Assembly (NCBI RefSeq): GCF_030687145.1
Contig: NZ_CP117460.1
Coordinates: 4,774,001 to 4,838,000 of the forward strand
DNA: 64,000 bases
Direction of reading: 5' to 3'
From: Pseudomonas sp. FP1742
GTDB taxonomy: Bacteria; Pseudomonadota; Gammaproteobacteria; Pseudomonadales; Pseudomonadaceae
A program made the translations under genes and the position numbers. The notes under the pieces were generated by a model. The model was given only the letters and a program-made list of their open reading frames with translations. It had not been told where the DNA came from and ran no database searches. This document shows, piece by piece, positions 25,201 to 33,970 of this stretch (position 1 is the stretch's first letter; every line of letters starts with the position of its first letter).

Positions 25201-26295
25201 TTAAACGTTAGCGTTCTTGAATTCTACCTTCGCCCATTCGGCAAGACGCTCTACGCCCGACTGAATGCTGACATTCGGGCTCCAGTTCAAAGCGGCCCGG
25301 GCGGCGGTAATGTTGGCGCACGCATAGCGAATATCACCGATCCGGAACTGGCCGGTGATTTTATAAGAGGTGTCGCTCACGCCCAGATTGCGCATCAGCA
25401 TTCTGGCCATTTCAAGGATCGAGACCGGCTCGCCGCTACCAATATCGAGAATAGTGCCGTGGGCAACGTTGGCATTGTTCGCCTTGACCAACGCGTCCAC
25501 GATGTCATCCACAAAAACGAAATCACGGGCAATATCGCCGTCTTCGAAAATCGCCAGTTCGCCACCGGCAAGCAGTTGACGAGCGAAGATCGACAATACG
25601 CCGGTATAGGGGTTACGCAAGGACTGGCCAGGACCGTAGACATTCTGGAAACGCAGAATGGTCGCATCCCACGGCGCGCCGTCACCGGCCTGGCATAGCA
25701 GGTATTCCTGCATCAGTTTTGTCGAAGCGTAAACCGAAGCCGGTGCCGGCGGCAGACCCGCGTGGCTGGCGATAGGCCGAGCCGGTAACACCGCACTTGC
25801 CGGCAATGGCACCGTGAAGTCACCAGCGGTCATCGTCTGTGGCTGGCGTGGCAAGCCGACATATTCCACACCGCGGGCATCGGCGTAACCGCCCTCACCG
25901 TATACCGCCCGCGATGCCGCCAGTACAACCTTGCGCACATTGTTTTGCTTACGAAGCGCCTCGATCAAGTGGGTTGTTCCCAACACGTTGACCGAGCAAT
26001 AACGAGACGGCTCATCGTAAGACTGGCCGGTACCGGTTTCTGCTGCCAGGTGATACACCAACTCCGGATCAGCTTTGCTTACTGCTTGCATGAGCGCCTG
26101 GGCATCGGCGACATCGCCGCGGACAAAGCGTACGTTCTGCGGCAGGACAGGGTCGACAGCGTCACCACCATGGACCTGAGGGTGCAGGTTGTCGAAGACC
26201 CAAATGGAGCGAGAAGCATCTTCCTTGAGCAGGGCCTTGACCAGACGACTACCGATAAAGCCGGCACCGCCGGTAATGAAAATACGCTGTGTCAT
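25201..26295 (-). CDS. NAD-dependent nucleotide-sugar epimerase, possibly dTDP-L-rhamnose 4-epimerase
   Basis: This 364-residue extended SDR starts [16 protein letters not shown] with the GxxGxxG NAD site. The catalytic Tyr-x3-Lys is in ASVYASTKLMQE and a Ser lies in LAASRAVYGE. The N-terminal FDNLHPQVHG segment resembles, from memory, enzymes that convert dTDP-L-rhamnose to dTDP-6-deoxy-L-talose. That fits the rml genes of the same locus, but other 4-epimerase activities cannot be excluded. The start at 26295 overlaps the preceding gene's stop (ATGA). Confidence 0.7.
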   Translation of the reverse strand: MTQRIFITGGAGFIGSRLVKALLKEDASRSIWVFDNLHPQVHGGDAVDPVLPQNVRFVRGDVADAQALMQAVSKADPELVYHLAAETGTGQSYDEPSRYCSVNVLGTTHLIEALRKQNNVRKVVLAASRAVYGEGGYADARGVEYVGLPRQPQTMTAGDFTVPLPASAVLPARPIASHAGLPPAPASVYASTKLMQEYLLCQAGDGAPWDATILRFQNVYGPGQSLRNPYTGVLSIFARQLLAGGELAIFEDGDIARDFVFVDDIVDALVKANNANVAHGTILDIGSGEPVSILEMARMLMRNLGVSDTSYKITGQFRIGDIRYACANITAARAALNWSPNVSIQSGVERLAEWAKVEFKNANV

Positions 26296-28739
26296 TGATT
26301 TGTTACCTGGGAATGTAGTGGTGTTGAGCAAACCAAGTCGTCAACTATTCGGACGGCGGCATCGCCTTCCAAGATCATACGTTTTACAAAACGCTCGGAA
26401 AGGTGCTTGAACTCTGGCACTTGGCTTTCATCCAGAACGCGCTCGATGAACGCGGACCAGTTCGCCATCTGCTCGATGGCGTAAAGTGGAGCGTAGGTCT
26501 GGGTGTCGAGATCGCCCTTGACCACAGCAACCGGCAACCCGCGCGCTGCTGCATCGAGAGCCACAGTAGAAGGACTGGTGATAACCGCCTTCATTCGACC
26601 CAACAACCCGCCAGCGGTATATCGCTCCCATTCGGGCTGTTTGGGATCGGCGATGATCAGATTCGAGGCGACGGGCTTGTCTCCCTTGTAACGGGAGGTC
26701 AGCCACAGCCCCGCATGATGAGGCTTGATCAAAAAGGTGACAGCAGGGAATTGTTCCGCCAGCGCAGTTACCCCTGCAAGAAAAAACTGCCGATATTCTT
26801 CGGAGTATCGATGCCAATGCAGGTTTTCAAAGACACCAACCACGCAAGCTTCGGGAGCGATCAACGTATCCAGATTGGCAACTTCTTCCTGGCCCACCTT
26901 GGAGCAGCCAACCGAAACGCATTTTGCGCGGGTAGCTGGGCTGATATCGGCGTGCAAGGTTTCCAGCCCGCCCCAAAGGTAAATCCTGTCGGCGGCGAAA
27001 TTGATCCGGTCTATCGATTGGATCTTGTCGCTGTAGGTCAAGCCCACATTCTCGAGACCATGTTGCAAGGTCGCAGTCATGACGCCGGCGACCTTCGCCG
27101 CTTCGGTAAGGGCGCGACTGAATCGATGAGGACTGAGATTGGTTTCCGATACCGTCAGCAGCACTCTGGTCCGGGAGCTGAGGCGGAATGAAGCCAATGG
27201 CTCGGTGGCTGATACTATTCGGACATTGATCTGATGAAGTGACAGGGTTTTCATCACTCGCGGAGAAGCTTTAAGCAATGCGTCGCTGCACACCACTTGC
27301 AGCGCTATCTCGCGCTGCTTGAGTTCAAGCATGATCGGCAGCGCAAGATCCAGGTCCTGGACCAGATGCAGTACCACAACGACCTCCGCTTCGCAGGAGT
27401 CTGCACCGGAGCGTTGCGCGATGGCCAATTGCACCGCATCCTGCCACAGAGAGCCAATGACAGCAGAACTGAAGTGTTGCTCAATCAGCGTCCGTGCAAG
27501 CGCTACGTCCTGGCGACCATTTTCGGTGCTCGACAGATAACGACGCAGCCCCTGCAAAAAATCACCGGTCATGATGCTGCCGGCCAACGGCGACAGTGCA
27601 GGCGTTGCGGTAGCGACGACGGGAATGCCTCGTGTCAGGGCATGAACCGTTCGATTGGCGGACTTGCAGACGCTGAACGGGTCGCAAGAGTTGGGGATCA
27701 GAACAACCCGTGAAACAGCCATCCAATCGTCGACAACGTTGATCGACCATTCCAAATAGCGTGATGCAATTGCCATCGGCTTGATAAAGCGCTCGTACTT
27801 GGCAGCATTGTTACTGATCACCACAAGCTCAACCGGATACTCCAGTGCAATAGCTTCCAGTGCATCCTGGATGAGAAGCAAGTCGAGCATGCCGAAGTCG
27901 GCGTAATCGGCACCGTGATTACCGAACCACAGCAAATACATGGTTTTCGACGGATCAGGAGCTGGTGCATTTGAAACAACAGCTGGGATCGCAGGAACTG
28001 CGACAACCGTTGTCTTTTTGAAGACCGCTGCTAGTCTCCGGAGCGGGCGCAAGGGCACCCACGCAATGGCCATAACGGTTGAGATCGAACCATCCCTGCC
28101 ACGCTTTTTCCTGATACGTTGCAATTGTTTCTTCAGCAAGCCCTTGAAGACGTTCAGCAAACGCTTGAGCGTGTAGATACCGCCTGAGTCCTTGATTTCA
28201 TTCGACAGCCTCATGAACCGGCTGCGCCACAAGGAGGGAGCCATGGATTTTTCCATCGCCATGGCATCTTCGACAAGCTTGCGGCCTTCGTTCGTTACCC
28301 TTTCAGAAGCCAGGCCATCCGGAATGACGTGTACGACAACGCCTGGCACATGGGCCTTTATGACGTCTGACAAAGGTTCAGTGGTTGTCACAACAGCAGT
28401 TGCGAATTGGGCCATTCTGATGAACATTTCGCCATGCGTGCCCAACGGCCCCTTGCCATAACCAGGCACAAAAACGTTGTCACATAGGTCGATGATGACG
28501 GGTATGCTCAGCGCCCGGGCACGCTGAACCAATGCCAGGCTTTCAACAGAAAAAGCTTTGACGACAACAAGGGCATCAAGACTTTCAAGATTGACAGGGC
28601 CTTGACTGGTAAACAGACTGCAGATAAATCCTTGTGCTTCAAGTGCCAACAAAGGAAGTAATGCCCGGTAGCGCACGCTGGCCATGTCGAGCGACAGTGA
28701 GGCAACGCACCAGCCTACGTTTATCTGATGTCTATCCAT
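26292..28739 (-). CDS. Large two-module transferase (GT-B-like N-half, QHG-type C-half)
   Basis: This 815-residue protein starts MDRHQINVGWCVASLSLD; GGAAGG-type spacing before 28739 supports this start. The N-terminal half (about 1-450) reads like a GT4-type glycosyltransferase (LLWFGNHGADYADF, VVLIPNSCDPFSVCKSANR, ALTRGIPVVATATPAL), interrupted by a basic linker near 220-260. The C-terminal half (about 465-815) carries ATLQHGLENVG, YLWGGLE, FLIKPHHAG and ITSPSTVALDAAARGLPVAV, a pattern seen in CDP-glycerol transferase-like and capsule-linker GT-B enzymes. It may transfer two different residues. Its stop overlaps the epimerase start by four bases. Function is not known. Confidence 0.7.
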   Translation of the reverse strand: MDRHQINVGWCVASLSLDMASVRYRALLPLLALEAQGFICSLFTSQGPVNLESLDALVVVKAFSVESLALVQRARALSIPVIIDLCDNVFVPGYGKGPLGTHGEMFIRMAQFATAVVTTTEPLSDVIKAHVPGVVVHVIPDGLASERVTNEGRKLVEDAMAMEKSMAPSLWRSRFMRLSNEIKDSGGIYTLKRLLNVFKGLLKKQLQRIRKKRGRDGSISTVMAIAWVPLRPLRRLAAVFKKTTVVAVPAIPAVVSNAPAPDPSKTMYLLWFGNHGADYADFGMLDLLLIQDALEAIALEYPVELVVISNNAAKYERFIKPMAIASRYLEWSINVVDDWMAVSRVVLIPNSCDPFSVCKSANRTVHALTRGIPVVATATPALSPLAGSIMTGDFLQGLRRYLSSTENGRQDVALARTLIEQHFSSAVIGSLWQDAVQLAIAQRSGADSCEAEVVVVLHLVQDLDLALPIMLELKQREIALQVVCSDALLKASPRVMKTLSLHQINVRIVSATEPLASFRLSSRTRVLLTVSETNLSPHRFSRALTEAAKVAGVMTATLQHGLENVGLTYSDKIQSIDRINFAADRIYLWGGLETLHADISPATRAKCVSVGCSKVGQEEVANLDTLIAPEACVVGVFENLHWHRYSEEYRQFFLAGVTALAEQFPAVTFLIKPHHAGLWLTSRYKGDKPVASNLIIADPKQPEWERYTAGGLLGRMKAVITSPSTVALDAAARGLPVAVVKGDLDTQTYAPLYAIEQMANWSAFIERVLDESQVPEFKHLSERFVKRMILEGDAAVRIVDDLVCSTPLHSQVTNQ

Positions 28740-29230
28740 AAGACCTTCCATCTCTGAACACTTCCCCGCCCCTTCGGTCAATGCAATAACAAACGGACCG
28801 GCCAATAAATAAAAAACTGATGAAAAAGAGATATATCGACCCGCGACCACGAATAGATACAGATTCGTGGTATCGCGCTCGCGACCTGAATCAAAGGGTC
28901 TGCTCATGCAGGGCAAGCTCAGCCCGAACGCGAGTCATAATTGCTTATTCTACCGAACACATACCGATTCGCGGGCTTTTTTTGACGCAAGGCATTCTGG
29001 ACGATATTCATCCAGGGATCATGACACGCATCAAACAGACCAGCTTGCTCGACAAGGCCAGAACCAACGACCAAGAACTCTAATGAGCGACTAACATGCA
29101 TTTTAACACCCGCGATGGGCGGTGCCGACCGACGACGATGCCCCCCCGAGGACTGCTCGCCGGTATCACCCGACCTAGCACACCAACTATTTTTGAATAA
29201 AGGGGGCCTACGGAGTGCTGACCGCTTTTG
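28740..29230. other. 491-base gap inside the O-antigen locus
   Basis: No supported gene was found. An imperfect inverted repeat at 28842-28877 (cgcgaccacgaat ... attcgtggtatcgcg) could fold in the transcript but lacks a T-run on either strand side. The region is mixed in composition and might hold an internal promoter for the downstream two-module transferase gene, or the remnant of a lost gene; no recognisable protein similarity was seen in any frame. Confidence 0.4.
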
Positions 29231-29857
29231 TCAATCCGGGTGATCAAAGCCATGACGATATTTGAGCACTTTTGCAGGCACACCGCCCACGATAGCTCCT
29301 CGATCGACGGTTTTATTGACAACCGATCCCGCGGCGATTATGGCACCATCATGGATTGTGACCCCATCCAGGATACGACTCCCCGTCCCGATCCATATGT
29401 CACTGCCCATCTGAATGCCTTTTCGAGTGAGGCCCTGCTTGGCAATAGGCACTGTAGAGTCATCGAAAATGTGATTGGCAGGAATGACGACGGTATGCGC
29501 CGCAATCCGCACATAATTCCCGGTTTTCAGCCCGCCATGACCATAAAGCACACAATATGGGTTAACCGAATTGGATTTACCCAACTCTATTCGCCCACCC
29601 GGCCCAGTGTCCAGGATTGCGCCGGGATGGAGTATGCTTCCGTCACCTATAACAATGGTTGAGTCCGAGTTGGTACAAATAAGTCGCGCGCCGGACTTTA
29701 TGACCACCCGCTTTCCAATTACGATATTGGAAAGACACCCCTCAAAATAAGCATCCGGCGCGACCTGAACCCCCTCTCCAAAGGAGACGGTTATTTCTTC
29801 TTCTATTTTATTTGAAGAACAAAAGAACTGCCTTATCCTCGAAAGAATGATATTCAT
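29231..29857 (-). CDS. Hexapeptide-repeat acyltransferase (LbH superfamily)
   Basis: This 208-residue protein is made largely of left-handed beta-helix hexapeptide repeats: [45 protein letters not shown] units, and [20 protein letters not shown] near the end. HIFDD contains the likely catalytic His. It resembles WbbJ/CatB-like O- or N-acetyltransferases and probably acetylates a sugar nucleotide or glycan in the cytoplasm. Its start shares one base with the preceding stop (TAATG), so it is translationally coupled to the methyltransferase. Confidence 0.85.
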   Translation of the reverse strand: MNIILSRIRQFFCSSNKIEEEITVSFGEGVQVAPDAYFEGCLSNIVIGKRVVIKSGARLICTNSDSTIVIGDGSILHPGAILDTGPGGRIELGKSNSVNPYCVLYGHGGLKTGNYVRIAAHTVVIPANHIFDDSTVPIAKQGLTRKGIQMGSDIWIGTGSRILDGVTIHDGAIIAAGSVVNKTVDRGAIVGGVPAKVLKYRHGFDHPD

Positions 29858-30621
29858 TAATATTTCACTACGTATGCTTTCGTCCTATTCGGTGCTTCAT
29901 CTCCGTATCGGATTTGAGCTAGTGTTTCAGGCTTATCTTTAAAAAACTGATCAATAGCCTTTCCTGCCATCGGGTAATTTACAGAATTATAGTCATCAAA
30001 AAAAATCACCCCCCCCTTGACCATACGAGGATAGAAGTACTCCAAACACTCAATGTGCGGCTCGAACAAATCACAATCGATATTAACGTAGTGATATTTC
30101 TGTTCTTCCAGCAATGGTAGCGAGTGACTAAAAAGGCCTTCATGCAACTCGACGTAGCGACTCAGATCAGCTCTATCGATCAGAGCTTGAACCCCTGCAA
30201 GAGACGTCTCTGTAAATAAAGTCTTATTCAGATAAGTCGCATCAGCCGGCGCGAACAGCTTGTCTTGATCCGAAAGTGGCGGCAGACCGCTAAATGTATC
30301 CAAGCCCAGCATTTTAAAAGGTATACCGCTCTCACGCGCATACTTTGCGCACGCCACAAGACTGCTACCCGTAAAAACGCCGCACTCCACTGCATTGAAC
30401 CTGGAGAGCCTGCGGACACCTCTATTCCAGAAGAAATCTCCCCAGGGATTTGTTTTCTTTTTCTGCCTTTCACTTCGGAGAAAATTGGCAATGGCTATTT
30501 GAAAGCCATGAAGAACAGGAACCCGCTCGAAAAAAATATCGGGAAATGGAGGAACATGCGGAAACTCGAGCGACGCATTGAACTTAAGCTTCTTTTTTTT
30601 CACAACACCATTACTGGACAT
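29857..30621 (-). CDS. TylF/MycF-like O-methyltransferase
   Basis: This 254-residue protein has the class I SAM-binding region [20 protein letters not shown], the acidic loop [15 protein letters not shown], and the TylF-type metal site [11 protein letters not shown] with [11 protein letters not shown]. Family members methylate sugar hydroxyls in a metal-dependent manner. It lies two bases downstream of wzt and overlaps the acyltransferase, so it is part of the export/decoration unit. A role in terminal methylation of the O-polysaccharide is plausible but inferred. Confidence 0.82.
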   Translation of the reverse strand: MSSNGVVKKKKLKFNASLEFPHVPPFPDIFFERVPVLHGFQIAIANFLRSERQKKKTNPWGDFFWNRGVRRLSRFNAVECGVFTGSSLVACAKYARESGIPFKMLGLDTFSGLPPLSDQDKLFAPADATYLNKTLFTETSLAGVQALIDRADLSRYVELHEGLFSHSLPLLEEQKYHYVNIDCDLFEPHIECLEYFYPRMVKGGVIFFDDYNSVNYPMAGKAIDQFFKDKPETLAQIRYGDEAPNRTKAYVVKY

Positions 30622-30623
30622 TT

Positions 30624-31829
30624 TTACACCCTCGAACTGGAAAGGGCCAAGCCCAAGTCAACGATGCCAGTTTGGCCTGACACCGAAGTAACATCGAAAT
30701 TAAAAAAGTTTTGCGACATCTCAAGTGGCACGGCGGCATCCCCCACCACTTCATTGACAATATAGCTCAAGAAATACTTCCCGCCGAGCAAGTGATTGTT
30801 AAATGAAAACTCCAAGTGATACTCATCCCCTTCAACCACATCATGCAGCAGTGGACCGCACTCCGCCCCATCAATTGCACATACAGTAATACCAGAACTG
30901 TTCCTGATACCAAAATTAAACGCTATACACTCCGCTGAACTCGCAGCTAAAAACTTAGCCTTGAACACATACTGATTTGCCTGATCCTTATACTCCAAGG
31001 AAAAATCTTTAATCATTTCAGCAGTCGATGAAAGCTTACTGATCTCCGACTTACCCATTGAGCGAGCTTTCGGCTGCTGTTCGCTTCGTACACTTTTGTA
31101 CACTTCGATGGCCTCAAAGACGGATCCATCGTGGATTTTCTTGCCACCCTCGATGACGACAGCCCGGGTACAAAAATTCGCTAGCAAATTCTGGTTGTGC
31201 GTCACCAACAGAAAAGTCTGCCCCGAATCACGCATCTCCCTGATACGGTCGTAACATTTCATACGAAAGCTGGCGTCGCCGACAGCCAACGTCTCATCAA
31301 TAATGATCAAGTCGGCATCAACATGAACTGCACAGGCGAATGCAAGGCGAGACTGCATACCCGACGAATAGGTTCGCATAGGCTGATCAAAATAATCACC
31401 TAAATCGGCGAACGCTATGATGTCAGCTATCCTGCGATCAGCGCCTTGCTTGTTAATGCCCTGAATACTGCAAAAAAGATAAGCGTTTTCTCTACCGGTG
31501 AAACTCATGTTAAAGCCGGCAGTGAGCCCGAGCAATGTAGCAATACGGCCATATCGGGACACTTGACCGTCAGTGGGCTCAATCACATTTCCCAAAATCC
31601 CCAGCAGTGTTGACTTACCGGCACCATTCCGCCCAATAATCCCAACCGTCTCACCACTGCGAACTTCCAGATCAATGCCATCCAGAACTTTTTTACCGCC
31701 AACCCCCTTCGACGCTCGTTTCAGCAACGCATCGAAAAAGACAGTCATTGGTCGCAAGGAACTTGCGTAGCTTTTGCTTATACTTGATGCTTCAAGAAGC
31801 AGGCGATTGCGTTCAATATTAGACAACAT
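30624..31829 (-). CDS. wzt: Wzt-like ABC transporter ATPase with C-terminal carbohydrate-binding domain
   Basis: This 401-residue ATPase has Walker A GRNGAGKST at about 66-74, the signature YSSGMQSRLAF and Walker B DLIIIDETLAVGD. After the nucleotide-binding domain (to about 250) an extra domain of about 130 residues (FSLEYKDQANQYVFKAKF onwards, beta rich) matches the position of the Wzt C-terminal domain that binds the modified end of exported O-antigens. The start at 31829 overlaps the wzm stop by eleven bases. With Wzm it exports the finished polysaccharide across the inner membrane. Confidence 0.92.
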   Translation of the reverse strand: MLSNIERNRLLLEASSISKSYASSLRPMTVFFDALLKRASKGVGGKKVLDGIDLEVRSGETVGIIGRNGAGKSTLLGILGNVIEPTDGQVSRYGRIATLLGLTAGFNMSFTGRENAYLFCSIQGINKQGADRRIADIIAFADLGDYFDQPMRTYSSGMQSRLAFACAVHVDADLIIIDETLAVGDASFRMKCYDRIREMRDSGQTFLLVTHNQNLLANFCTRAVVIEGGKKIHDGSVFEAIEVYKSVRSEQQPKARSMGKSEISKLSSTAEMIKDFSLEYKDQANQYVFKAKFLAASSAECIAFNFGIRNSSGITVCAIDGAECGPLLHDVVEGDEYHLEFSFNNHLLGGKYFLSYIVNEVVGDAAVPLEMSQNFFNFDVTSVSGQTGIVDLGLALSSSRV

Positions 31830-32604
31830 CGGCGACCACCCCTTTGATCCTGTTAAACAACCAAACAGAAAAAACACTTAAAATAAGCGCCGACGAAAGC
31901 AGAGAAAGAAAAACAATTAGAGAAGGCCCCCTACCAAAAACCAAGGCCTCCCTTATAGGTTCGACTATAACGGTCAGTGGATTAAGCCAAAGAATGAAAC
32001 GATACGCTTCCGGCGCAAGACTGACAGGATATGAGATGGGAGCGGCATAAAAAAGCACGCGCATCAGCAACCTGACTGCCTCTGAGATATCCCCAATAAA
32101 AGGGCCAACCATCGATAAAATCAAAGAAAGCGCGGAAATAATAGTCAAAGACAACATTAACAAAATCAAAGCCCAAGCAATCCCAGGCAAGCTAACCACA
32201 GAAAATGCCATGCATAAAACCAGCACCATCGTCGCGTATATTATACCGTGGACGTAGGCACGCATGAGATTCGCAAGCCAGATCACCCACAAAGGAAACG
32301 GCGACTTGACAACATAAGTTCTTTTGCTCGCATAGACCACCGTAGACGAGTTAACAACATCGGAGACAAGCAAATATATCGACAAGCCGATAAAAAACGG
32401 CAACACAAAACCAACGGACACATTAGAACCGGGTTCATTCCAACTTACTTTTAATATGCCACCAAAAACAACTGTATAAACAAACAATAAACACAGCGGT
32501 GTCAGGACCATCCAAAAGACACCTAGAAAGGATCTTTTGTATTTAGCCTGCAGGTCGCGTCTTGCCAAATCCCATGCTAACCTAAAGCATTCTGCGAACT
32601 TCAT
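31819..32604 (-). CDS. wzm: Wzm-like ABC transporter permease
   Basis: This 261-residue ABC-2 type permease has about six membrane segments. The start MKFAECFRLAWDLARRDLQA at 32604 and the block KRSFLGVFWMVLTPL are typical of polysaccharide exporters, as is LNPLTVIVEPIREALVFG. It forms the channel partner of Wzt. The coding sequence is AT-richer than the core genes. The upstream 364 bases contain no gene, so a promoter for the wzm-wzt section may lie there. Confidence 0.92.
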   Translation of the reverse strand: MKFAECFRLAWDLARRDLQAKYKRSFLGVFWMVLTPLCLLFVYTVVFGGILKVSWNEPGSNVSVGFVLPFFIGLSIYLLVSDVVNSSTVVYASKRTYVVKSPFPLWVIWLANLMRAYVHGIIYATMVLVLCMAFSVVSLPGIAWALILLMLSLTIISALSLILSMVGPFIGDISEAVRLLMRVLFYAAPISYPVSLAPEAYRFILWLNPLTVIVEPIREALVFGRGPSLIVFLSLLSSALILSVFSVWLFNRIKGVVADVV

Positions 32605-32968
32605 AAAAACCTCAAAAAATGGATACAACAAATATCCAGTTCAAATATTCTCAGGCGCGAAATTATAAGGAAACACCGCCGAAAAAGCGAGCGCGATGGC
32701 ATATCAATACCACATGATCACGACTATCCTTCCTACCGAGCACTGCTGGACAATTCATCGGATCATCCATCCACCACTCTCAACCCAGCCCTCCAACCCA
32801 CAGCCCATCTGCTCGCTTGGCAGGCCAAGTCGGATCTCGACGATCCAGACAAAGAGGTCACCAGCGGGCCGAGGGCGAGAGCCCTCCCCCTCTTCACTCG
32901 CGCCCAGCTGCCCTTGCTGAAGTAACAGACGAAGACACCACAATAAAGCACAGCATGCCGACTCGAAC
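32605..32968. other. 364-base gap with a GC-rich block between wzm and wbpL
   Basis: No supported gene. The sequence next to wzm is AT-rich, but 32755-32945 is GC-rich, with a 6-bp hairpin GAGGGCGAGAGCCCTC at 32871-32886 and the near-palindrome GGATCTCGACGATCC at 32833-32847. On the minus strand one frame stays open for about 60 codons without a start context. This could be a decayed gene, a repeated intergenic element or a structured RNA; none could be confirmed. Confidence 0.4.
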
Positions 32969-33970
32969 TTATGTCCTGCCCGCCTTTAATAAATAGGCAA
33001 CAAAAATAAGCGGTAAATACGCCATGCAAATTCCCGCCACAACGTTCAAATAATCCTGACTAACCAAGATCGAAACAGGTAGCAAAAAAACAACATTAAT
33101 GGCGACCACACTCACCGTCACTTTTTTATGCCCCCAACGACGCGCCGCTTTTTGATAGGCATGGCTGCTATGGGCTTGATAAACCTTATCTCCACCTATG
33201 AGGCGTCGAATTAGCGTCCATGTCGCGTCAACAATAAAAACCCCCAGCAGAATCAACCAGTTCCAGATCAATTCAGGCTTGCTCCAGGCCGACTGAAGCG
33301 CCATTGCACCGAGAATAATGCCAAGGAAACCGCTCCCCGCATCCCCCATGAAAATCCGGGCCAGCGGAAAATTCCAGCAAAGAAAACCCACAACAGCCCA
33401 CACCAGTATCAGGGGAGCCCAGATCAGCTCAATAACGCCGCCCATCCAATAGATCAGACACATCCCTAGACATACGCTGATAGCCTCAACACTGGCCAAA
33501 CCATCGATACCGTCCATGAAGTTGTAGAGATTGAGCAACCAGACCAGATAAATCGCACCAACGACACCACCGAACCATCCCGGCGTCAACGAAACACCCA
33601 ATAGCTCAATGGGCGCTATCCCGCCGAACCAGAACAACACCCAAACCGCCGCTATAAAGTGCCCTAGCAAGCGCCATCTCGCGGCGATATGCCCATGGTC
33701 GTCGGCGAAGCCGATTACCGCAGTCAACATACCCGCGCCTGACAGCGCCATCAGTGCCGGCAGCGACAACAAATCCAACAATGCGAGAACTGGAAGCGCG
33801 AGCAAAAAAGCGATAACGATTGATACGCCCCCACCGCGAGGCGTGGGAACCGAATGAGCGCTACGCTCGTTCGGAATATCCATCAGGCTTCGGGACAAGG
33901 CATACCGGCGCAAAAACCCGGTCAACCCGCATGAAACGGCAAACACCAATACCAACAGCGTAAAAATCAT
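32969..33970 (-). CDS. wbpL: WbpL-like undecaprenyl-phosphate sugar-phosphate transferase
   Basis: This 333-residue MraY/WecA-family membrane enzyme has about ten helices. LYNFMDGIDGLASVE and FMGDAGSGFLGIILG contain the catalytic acidic residues, and AHSSHAYQKAARRWGHKKV is the cytoplasmic HxxQ-type loop of this family. It links the first sugar-1-phosphate (FucNAc or QuiNAc in P. aeruginosa WbpL) to undecaprenyl phosphate, starting O-antigen synthesis. Its start overlaps the stop of the reductase gene by four bases, which couples the sugar synthesis and transfer steps. Confidence 0.9.
   Translation of the reverse strand: MIFTLLVLVFAVSCGLTGFLRRYALSRSLMDIPNERSAHSVPTPRGGGVSIVIAFLLALPVLALLDLLSLPALMALSGAGMLTAVIGFADDHGHIAARWRLLGHFIAAVWVLFWFGGIAPIELLGVSLTPGWFGGVVGAIYLVWLLNLYNFMDGIDGLASVEAISVCLGMCLIYWMGGVIELIWAPLILVWAVVGFLCWNFPLARIFMGDAGSGFLGIILGAMALQSAWSKPELIWNWLILLGVFIVDATWTLIRRLIGGDKVYQAHSSHAYQKAARRWGHKKVTVSVVAINVVFLLPVSILVSQDYLNVVAGICMAYLPLIFVAYLLKAGRT

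Noticed and set aside
28919..29101. Small open frame in the 28.7-29.2 kb gap
   Set aside because: No ribosome-binding site, no recognisable motif and no support from composition; treated as non-coding.
32871..32886. GAGGGCGAGAGCCCTC hairpin as an intrinsic terminator
   Set aside because: The stem is only 6 bp and no T-run follows on either strand.
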